Of a stretch of 10,306 bases of DNA, positions 5,758-10,306 are shown piece after piece. The DNA is from an uncultured Coriobacteriaceae bacterium (GTDB taxonomy: Bacteria; Actinomycetota; Coriobacteriia; Coriobacteriales; UMGS124). Every line of letters begins with the position of its first letter. Position 1 is the stretch's first letter. The stretch is taken from positions 1-10,306 of the forward strand of contig UQBS01000076.1 of NCBI GenBank assembly GCA_900539345.1, given 5' to 3'. Under the pieces are notes generated by a model, which was not told where the DNA came from, did no database searches, and was given only the letters and a program-made list of their open reading frames with translations. Made by a program: the position numbers and the translations under genes.

Positions 5758-6371
5758 GCTTGGGACGACATGCAGCAGGGGCTCGTTAATGTTCTGCTCA
5801 TATTCTTCCCAATGCGGTTCGTAAGATCTGCCACGTTCTCGTGAAGCTTGCTTCTGGCAGGCTGCACCTTATCAAGGACCCTCAGGCCATGCATGCCCGC
5901 GTCGACGCGGAGGTCGACGGGTATGCCGGAGCCGTGCACCAGGCGATTCGACAGGGCAAGGTCGTGGTCTTGGCAATCGTCATCAACGTGGGGCAGCTTG
6001 CATGCCTGTACTGCATCCCATTTTGCGTGCTGCGAGCTCTGGGTGTGACCGACATAGATTTTCTCACGGCGATGTGCGCCTCTGCGTTTATTCAGCTCAT
6101 TATGACGGCTGTTCCCTTGCCGGGTGGCACAGGCGGCGCCGAGGCGGGCTTCGTTCTTTTCTTCAAGCCCGAACTGGGTGCTCTGACAACGGCAGCAGTG
6201 GTTCTCTGGCGTGCGCTCTCGTACTATTTGCCCATCGTGTTCAGCTTGCCCCTTCTGGGCTTGCGTACCCGGCCGTTTGTTGCGGTGAGGGGTACAGGCA
6301 CCGTGCGTCCCACACAGCCGCCCTCGGAGGGCGGCGGGGCCGCTCGCACGGAGTCAACACCGCACAGGTAA
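5758..6371 (+). pseudogene. UPF0104 / flippase-like membrane protein, 5' truncated and frameshifted
   Basis: The main frame (5790-6371) encodes the C-terminal part of a lysylphosphatidylglycerol synthase TM region/UPF0104-type protein. It has a charged cytosolic stretch RLHLIKDPQAMHARVDAEVD, then hydrophobic segments VVVLAIVINVGQLACLYC, FIQLIMTAVPL and AAVVLWRALSYYLPIVF, with the family hallmark PLPGGTGGAEAGF between the last two. Such proteins belong to multi-span transporter or flippase-like membrane families acting on lipids. The N-terminal membrane segments are absent. Upstream, the neighbouring frame reads DMQQGLVNVLLIFFP (about 5767-5810), a plausible end of the preceding segment. One extra base in the C run at 5808-5810 would join it to NAVRKICHVLVKLASG. 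So there is a one-base frameshift as well as a 5' truncation next to the IS110 remnant. The low-complexity C-tail ends just before the shared terminator. Confidence 0.7.
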
Positions 6372-6376
6372 CAAAA

Positions 6377-6420
6377 AAGGCCGGCAGACGCGATTGAATG
6401 CGTCTGCCGGCCTTGTTTTT
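6377..6420. terminator. Strong bidirectional rho-independent terminator
   Basis: A perfect 15-base stem AAGGCCGGCAGACGC (6377-6391) pairs with its reverse complement at 6400-6414 across an 8-base loop. It is followed on the plus strand by GTTTTT and preceded by an A run (6373-6378), giving a T run for minus-strand transcripts. It lies between the convergent flippase remnant and gltX and should end both. Confidence 0.95.
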
Positions 6421-6445
6421 GGCCTATGTGCTCGGAAAGAGGCGC

Positions 6446-7924
6446 TTACTCTGCGGCAAGCGGCATGGCGGCGTCGATGCGCGCGAGCGCGACATCGCGG
6501 CCGAGCAGCTCCATGGACTCGCCCAGGGGCGGGGAGACCTGGTTGCCGCACTCTGCGACGCGCAGCGCCTGGAACACTTTCTTCTTGGAAAGGCCAAGCT
6601 TCTCGGGAAGGACCTCGATGGCCGCGTCGATGTTGGCGGCAGTCCATGCGTCCTGCGCGACGCCCTCCAGGGCCTCCTTGAGGGCAACGAGAACCGGGCG
6701 GACGCCCTCCTTCGCAAGGTTCTTGTTGACCGAAGACTCATCGTAGACAAGCTCGCCAAAAAGGAACCTTGCCTTGTCCACGACGTCGCCCATGAGGCGC
6801 GTGCGGGGCTTGAGGATGGAGGAGAGCAGGTCGAACCAGGCGGGCTTGCCCTCATAGGCGTCCTGCTCCACCAGGCCGGCCTTAGCCAGCTCGGGCACGA
6901 GGACGCGGCGGGAGAACTCCTCGTCGCTCATTTCCATGAGGTAGGTGGCGTTGATGGAGATGAGCTTCTCCTCGTCCATCTGAGAGGGGTTCTTGGAGAT
7001 GCGGTCCAGCGAGAAGGTCTCGCAGATCCTCTCGGGCGAGATGACCGTGGTGGTGCCGTCAAGCGACCAGCCGAGCAGGGCGAGGTAGTTGACGGTGGCT
7101 TCGGGCAAAAAGCCGCGGTCGCGGTACTCCTCGACGCTCGTGGCGCCGTGGCGCTTGCTGAGCTTCTTGCCGTCGGAGCCTAGAATCATGGAGAGGTGGG
7201 CGAAGGTGGGAACCTTGTAGCCGAGGGCCTCGAACACGAGCACCTGGCGCGGGGTGTTGGAGAGGTGGTCGTCGCCGCGGATGATGTGGGTCATGCCCAT
7301 TTCACCGTCGTCGACAACGGTCGCGAAGTTGTAGGTGGGCGTGCCGTCGGAGCGCATGAGGACCATGTCGTCAAGCTCCTTGGCGTTGAACACGCACGGG
7401 CCGTGCACGATGTCGTTCACCACGACGTCGCCGCGGTTCTCGGGAACCTTGAGGCGCCACACGTGGGGCTCACCGGCGTCGATGCGGCGCTGGGCCTCGG
7501 CCGGGTCGATGTTGCGGCAGGTGCGCTGATAGCCCTGGAACGAGTCGCCACGCTCATGGGCGGCGTTGCGGGAGGCCTCGAGCTCCTCGGCCGTGCAGAA
7601 GCACGGATAGGCGTTGCCCGAGTCGATGAGCTTCTGGAGCGCCTGCTGATAGTTCTCCTTGCGCTGCGTCTGATAGTAGGGGCCAAAATCGCCGCCCACC
7701 TCGGGGCCCTCGTCCCAGTCGAGGCCAAGCCACTTGAGGGAGCGCAGAATCTGTTCGGTGTTCTCCTGGGTGGAGCGCTCCGGGTCGGTGTCGTCGATGC
7801 GAAGGACGAAGGTGCCGCCGTTGGCGCGGGCGAAGGCCCAGTTGTAAATGGCCACGCGGGCGCCGCCGATGTGCAGGCGGCCGGTGGGGGAGGGTGCGAA
7901 GCGCACTCGAATCTGGTCGGACAA
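6446..7924 (-). CDS. gltX: Glutamyl-tRNA synthetase
   Basis: Class I aminoacyl-tRNA synthetase of 492 residues that charges tRNA-Glu with glutamate in the cytoplasm. The N-terminus SDQIRVRFAPSPTGRLHIGG carries the HIGH-type motif (HIGG, residues 18-21). The KMSKS-type loop is KLSKR at 254-258 in the block SDGKKLSKRHG. The C-terminal half is the expected anticodon-binding region, and the length is normal for bacterial GltX. I place the start at the TTG at 7924 because GGAG lies 6 bases upstream and because the family begins directly before the SDQIRVRFAPSPTG stretch. An in-frame TTG 48 bases further upstream would add 16 residues without family support, and the ATG at 7929 is out of frame. The gene stands alone, converges on the flippase remnant through the shared terminator, and diverges from the ABC/YhgE operon. 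It is a core gene that anchors the window in a chromosome. Confidence 0.97.
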   Translation of the reverse strand: MSDQIRVRFAPSPTGRLHIGGARVAIYNWAFARANGGTFVLRIDDTDPERSTQENTEQILRSLKWLGLDWDEGPEVGGDFGPYYQTQRKENYQQALQKLIDSGNAYPCFCTAEELEASRNAAHERGDSFQGYQRTCRNIDPAEAQRRIDAGEPHVWRLKVPENRGDVVVNDIVHGPCVFNAKELDDMVLMRSDGTPTYNFATVVDDGEMGMTHIIRGDDHLSNTPRQVLVFEALGYKVPTFAHLSMILGSDGKKLSKRHGATSVEEYRDRGFLPEATVNYLALLGWSLDGTTTVISPERICETFSLDRISKNPSQMDEEKLISINATYLMEMSDEEFSRRVLVPELAKAGLVEQDAYEGKPAWFDLLSSILKPRTRLMGDVVDKARFLFGELVYDESSVNKNLAKEGVRPVLVALKEALEGVAQDAWTAANIDAAIEVLPEKLGLSKKKVFQALRVAECGNQVSPPLGESMELLGRDVALARIDAAMPLAAE

Positions 7925-7971
7925 GGCATGCTCCAATCTTATCGTCCGTACCGTGCAATACAAACGTGGCA

Positions 7972-8000
7972 AGTATACGGCTCTAACTGCGGTTTGACGG
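7972..8000 (-). promoter_or_regulatory. Candidate gltX promoter
   Basis: TATACT on the minus strand (7977-7972) is a good -10 element. The hexamer 17 bases upstream, CCGTCA, matches the -35 consensus at only three positions. Transcription would start near 7965, giving a leader of about 40 bases to the TTG start. Confidence 0.4.
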
Positions 8001-8072
8001 CCGGAGTGTTCATCTCTATCGAGACGATATGATGCGTGTGTGACAGTAAGTTGAAGTTGTGATTAAAAAAAC

Positions 8073-8085
8073 TGACTCCAAGTCA
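8073..8085 (+). promoter_or_regulatory. Operator-like palindrome upstream of the ABC/YhgE operon
   Basis: TGACT-CCA-AGTCA is a short perfect inverted repeat with a 3-base centre. It lies just upstream of the -35 hexamer at 8091, where a dimeric regulator could bind. No regulator gene is in the window, so this is only a candidate. Confidence 0.3.
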
Positions 8086-8090
8086 AATTC

Positions 8091-8120
8091 TTGCAAAAGG
8101 GGGAGGAAGAGAGGGATAAT
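8091..8120 (+). promoter_or_regulatory. Candidate promoter of the ABC/YhgE operon
   Basis: TTGCAA (8091-8096) and GATAAT (8115-8120) are separated by 18 bases, a good match to a vegetative sigma promoter. The transcript would start near 8127, leaving a leader of about 75 bases. That leader contains a weak 5-bp hairpin (GGATA-GGTC-TGTCC) followed by a T run (about 8153-8157), possibly an attenuator but more likely chance. The 278-base gap between the divergent gltX and ABC starts holds nothing else that I can support. Confidence 0.55.
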
Positions 8121-8202
8121 CCCCCGGTCAAACAGTGGGATAGGTCTGTCCGTTTTTGTCATTACGGATAGGCTCCTCAAGAGAAAAGGTTAGAGGTGAA
8201 AC

Positions 8203-8910
8203 ATGACAAAGGTAGTGCTTCCCGAGGTAGGTGAGACGTTCATCTCCGCGCGGGGGCTCACGCAGAAGACGCCGATGCGAACGACGTATCAAAACGTCGA
8301 CCTCGATATCAAGAGGGGATCGCTCACGTCGATTGTGGCAGAGGACCGAAGGGGCAAGACGGAGCTCTTGCTCACGCTGGCCGGCCACATGCGACACACG
8401 TCGGGCAAACTCTCGGTGGCTGGTTTGGAGCTGCCTAAAAACGAGGCTGCCATCAGGCGCATCGCGGGCATGGGCTTCTTCGAGGAGGTCAACGAGGTTC
8501 AGCCTTTGCTGAGCCTGCGCGCGGTAACGTCTGCAGAACTTAACCTTAAAGGTAAAGCTTCGGGTTCAAAGGCAACGCTTGAGTACCTTGAAACCTGGGG
8601 TTTTGCCGACAGGGCAAAGGTCAAAACTGAAACCCTCGATAAGTACGATAGGGTTTGCTTCGGTATCGCTCTGGGCCTTGTGGGCGACCCAGCCCTGCTC
8701 GTGGTCGATGACATTGAGGGCGATCTCACGCTTGCCCAGGGCGAGGAAATCATGGATATGCTGCGTCGTGTGGCCCACGAGCATGGTGTTACGGTCGTTG
8801 TGGCGTGTACCGACTATGCCCTGGGCAAAGTGGCCGACGTGGCCATTCCGATCAGCGACGCCGCTCGTGGCCAGATGGCGGCGGCAGGGGAGGTGGTCAT
8901 GAATGCGTAA
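8203..8910 (+). CDS. Degenerate ABC transporter ATPase-like protein
   Basis: Protein of 235 residues with the overall plan of an ABC ATPase (strand-rich start, P-loop region, helical part, Walker B region, C-terminal strands) but most motifs altered. The Walker A site reads AEDRRGKT (46-53): GKT is kept and the earlier glycines are lost. The Q-loop region is GFFEEVNE (91-98) without Gln. The signature is LDKYD (145-149) instead of LSGGQ. Walker B is ALLVVDD (164-170), with Asp170 where the catalytic Glu should be. The H-loop region is ACTDY (201-205) without His. It may bind nucleotide weakly, but hydrolysis looks doubtful, so a structural or regulatory role is likely. GAGG lies 6 bases before the ATG. 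It overlaps the YhgE gene by 8 bases and must be co-translated with it, so it probably works with that membrane protein on its cytosolic side. Confidence 0.75.
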   Translation: MTKVVLPEVGETFISARGLTQKTPMRTTYQNVDLDIKRGSLTSIVAEDRRGKTELLLTLAGHMRHTSGKLSVAGLELPKNEAAIRRIAGMGFFEEVNEVQPLLSLRAVTSAELNLKGKASGSKATLEYLETWGFADRAKVKTETLDKYDRVCFGIALGLVGDPALLVVDDIEGDLTLAQGEEIMDMLRRVAHEHGVTVVVACTDYALGKVADVAIPISDAARGQMAAAGEVVMNA

Positions 8911-10306
8911 CCCCTTCCGCGGCATGCGCTTCGCGCTGCTCGATTTTAAGAACGCCAGGGGATCCACGATCATGAAGGTGGCCATGACGGCCATCGCCCT
9001 CGTGCCTCTGCTGTATGGCGCCCTGTACCTGTGGGCCTTCTACGACCCGTACGGAAACGTGGACAAGATCCCGGTTGCTGTTGTCAACCTCGACGAGGGC
9101 GCCGAACTGAATGACGGCTCTACGCTCGAGGTGGGCGATGACCTCGTTCAGGCGATGAAAGACGCAGATGAGGGCATGGGCTGGGTGTATACCGATGCTC
9201 AGGATGCCCAGGAAGGTCTGGAAGACGGCCGTTATTACATGAAGCTCGTCATTCCTGCTGATCTTTCCGAAAAGGTGGCTACCGCCGAGGACGATGACCC
9301 CGAGAAGGGCTCGATTATTCTCGTGCACAACCAGGCGCACAACCTCATCGCGTCCATGTTGACCTCTGCCGCGGTGACGCGCGTTCAGGCAGAGCTCAAT
9401 TCCACGATTGCACAGACGTACTTCGACACTATTCTCACGGAAGTCGCGGATTCTACCACAGACCTTCAAGATGCAGTTGATGGTTCTCGCGAGCTCGCTG
9501 ACGGCCTTCAAGATGCAGTTGACGGTTCGGATAAACTGACCGACGGTCTCAAGGATGCCTACGACGGCTCCGGCGACCTCAAGGACGGTACGTCCGATCT
9601 GGTCGACGGCGTCACCACTTTGAAGGACGGCACGGGTCAGCTTGTCGACGGTGCGGGAGACCTCAACGACGGCGCCCAGCAACTCAAGGACGGCACCTCC
9701 CAGTTGAAGGACGGCTCGACCCAGCTTCTCGACGGTTCCGCTCAGCTCGTCAGTGGCTCTGCCGACCTCAAGAACGGCATCGTGACCCTTTATGACGGCG
9801 CGGGCCAGCTCAAGGACGGCTCCTCTTCGCTTCTCGACGGTGCCAACCAGCTTGCTGATGGCACAGCCACCCTCAAGGACGGCACCGCAAGCCTCGTGGA
9901 CGGCTCGACCACCCTCAAGGACGGCACCGCGACGCTCAAGGACGGCACGACCCAGCTGCGCTCGGGCTCGGCCCAGCTCGTCAGCGGCGCGGCCGACCTC
10001 AAGAACGGCCTGGTCTCCCTCGACGACGGCCTCGGCCAGCTCAAGGACGGCTCGTCCCAGCTCTACGACGGCGCCTCCCAGCTCAAGGACGGCACCGCAA
10101 GCCTCGTGGACGGCTCGACCACCCTCAAGGACGGCACCGCGACGCTCAAGGACGGCACGACCCAGCTGCGCTCGGGCTCGGCCCAGCTCGTCAGCGGCGC
10201 GGCCGACCTCAAGAACGGCCTGGTCTCCCTCGACGACGGCCTCGGCCAGCTCAAGGACGGCTCGTCCCAGCTCTACGACGGCGCCTCCCAGCTCAAGGAC
10301 GGCACC
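8903..10306 (+). CDS. YhgE/Pip family membrane protein, 3' end outside window
   Basis: The frame is open for 468 codons to the window edge. The ATG at 8903 overlaps the end of the ATPase gene, with GGAGGT 8 bases upstream. Residues 25-46 form a membrane segment (AIALVPLLYGALYLWAFYDP) followed by the family hallmark VAVVNLDEGA (58-67), as in the N-terminal domain of YhgE/phage infection protein (Pip) proteins. An exported domain runs to about residue 185. From there to the window end nearly every seven residues repeat the pattern x-x-x-Leu-x-x-Gly (for example LKDGTAS, LVDGSTT, LRSGSAQ), the heptad type known from this family. The C-terminal membrane domain expected for the family must lie beyond the window. 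Pip in Lactococcus is needed for infection by some phages, and YhgE relatives are linked to secretion. The role here, presumably with the upstream ATPase-like partner, is unknown. Confidence 0.85.
   Translation, partial: MRNPFRGMRFALLDFKNARGSTIMKVAMTAIALVPLLYGALYLWAFYDPYGNVDKIPVAVVNLDEGAELNDGSTLEVGDDLVQAMKDADEGMGWVYTDAQDAQEGLEDGRYYMKLVIPADLSEKVATAEDDDPEKGSIILVHNQAHNLIASMLTSAAVTRVQAELNSTIAQTYFDTILTEVADSTTDLQDAVDGSRELADGLQDAVDGSDKLTDGLKDAYDGSGDLKDGTSDLVDGVTTLKDGTGQLVDGAGDLNDGAQQLKDGTSQLKDGSTQLLDGSAQLVSGSADLKNGIVTLYDGAGQLKDGSSSLLDGANQLADGTATLKDGTASLVDGSTTLKDGTATLKDGTTQLRSGSAQLVSGAADLKNGLVSLDDGLGQLKDGSSQLYDGASQLKDGTASLVDGSTTLKDGTATLKDGTTQLRSGSAQLVSGAADLKNGLVSLDDGLGQLKDGSSQLYDGASQLKDGT
9463..9528 (+). 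repeat. Short 42-bp spaced duplication in the YhgE gene
   Basis: A 24-base block starting CCTTCAAGATGCAGTTGA occurs at 9463-9486 and again at 9505-9528 with one mismatch (T/C at 9481/9523). The 42-base spacing equals exactly two heptads, so it marks a local duplication at the start of the heptad region. Confidence 0.8.
9872..10306 (+). repeat. Perfect 210-bp tandem repeat in the YhgE gene
   Basis: 9872-10081 and 10082-10291 are identical base for base as far as I can read, and 10292-10306 begins a third copy at the window edge. Each unit is 70 residues, exactly ten Leu/Gly heptads, so a change in copy number keeps both the reading frame and the heptad register. An older diverged copy of part of the unit lies upstream: LVSG followed by LKNG at 9746 compared with 9977 and 10187. 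Confidence 0.95.

Noticed and set aside
8133..8157. Hairpin plus T run in the leader of the ABC/YhgE operon (possible attenuator or riboswitch terminator)
   Set aside because: The stem is only 5 bp with a G-T pair. No leader peptide or known aptamer core is visible.
8897..9682. Minus-strand frame over the YhgE gene start
   Set aside because: Antisense shadow. The plus strand has the membrane segment, the VVNLDEGA hallmark and a coupled start.
1..10306. CRISPR array, tRNA, rRNA or integrase/attachment site
   Set aside because: No regularly spaced direct repeats with unique spacers, no cloverleaf-like sequence and no recombinase frame were found. The only tandem repeats are coding heptads.

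Overview
The window reads as chromosomal DNA of a high-GC Gram-positive bacterium. A gut-type Coriobacteriia (Collinsella/Olsenella-like) is the best guess. This rests on the GC-rich codon use, the style of the phage head genes and of the IS110 fragment, the ABC-ATPase/YhgE pair with long Leu/Gly heptad repeats, and frequent TTG starts. The taxonomic call is an inference from family resemblance and cannot be proven here.

Layout. (1) Positions 1-151 hold no gene. (2) 152-3634, minus strand: an intact two-gene operon of a AAA+ ATPase followed by a cytoplasmic subtilisin-like serine protease. This is the IetAS arrangement, known as a plasmid stability/toxin-antitoxin pair and as an anti-phage defence system. 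Its base composition is visibly less GC-rich than the DNA to its right, and two short imperfect inverted repeats lie just outside it. (3) 3867 to about 5556, plus strand: a very GC-rich remnant of a tailed-phage head gene cluster. It has a complete scaffold gene, a major capsid gene cut after about 144 residues, a head-tail connector without its start, a minor capsid gene with an in-frame stop, and a further phage gene cut by the next junction. (4) About 5549-5757: the 5' end of an IS110-family transposase on the minus strand, with the non-coding DNA upstream of it. (5) About 5758-6371: the C-terminal part of a UPF0104/flippase-like membrane protein, missing its N-terminus and carrying a one-base frameshift. 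(6) 6377-6420: a strong bidirectional terminator. (7) 6446-7924, minus: an intact glutamyl-tRNA synthetase gene. (8) 8203-10306, plus: an operon of an ABC ATPase-like protein with nearly all catalytic motifs altered, overlapping by 8 bases a YhgE/Pip-family membrane protein gene that runs off the window. The latter contains two perfect 210-bp tandem repeats and the start of a third.

How it fits together. The right half is ordinary core chromosome (gltX and a two-gene membrane operon). The left half is accessory: a defence-type module beside a decayed prophage, an IS stub and a decapitated host membrane gene, as expected of a site that has repeatedly taken up and lost mobile DNA. The ietAS pair is the only accessory unit that looks fully functional. 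The less explored observations are the degenerate ATPase paired with a repeat-expanding YhgE, and the in-frame abutment of ietA and ietS.
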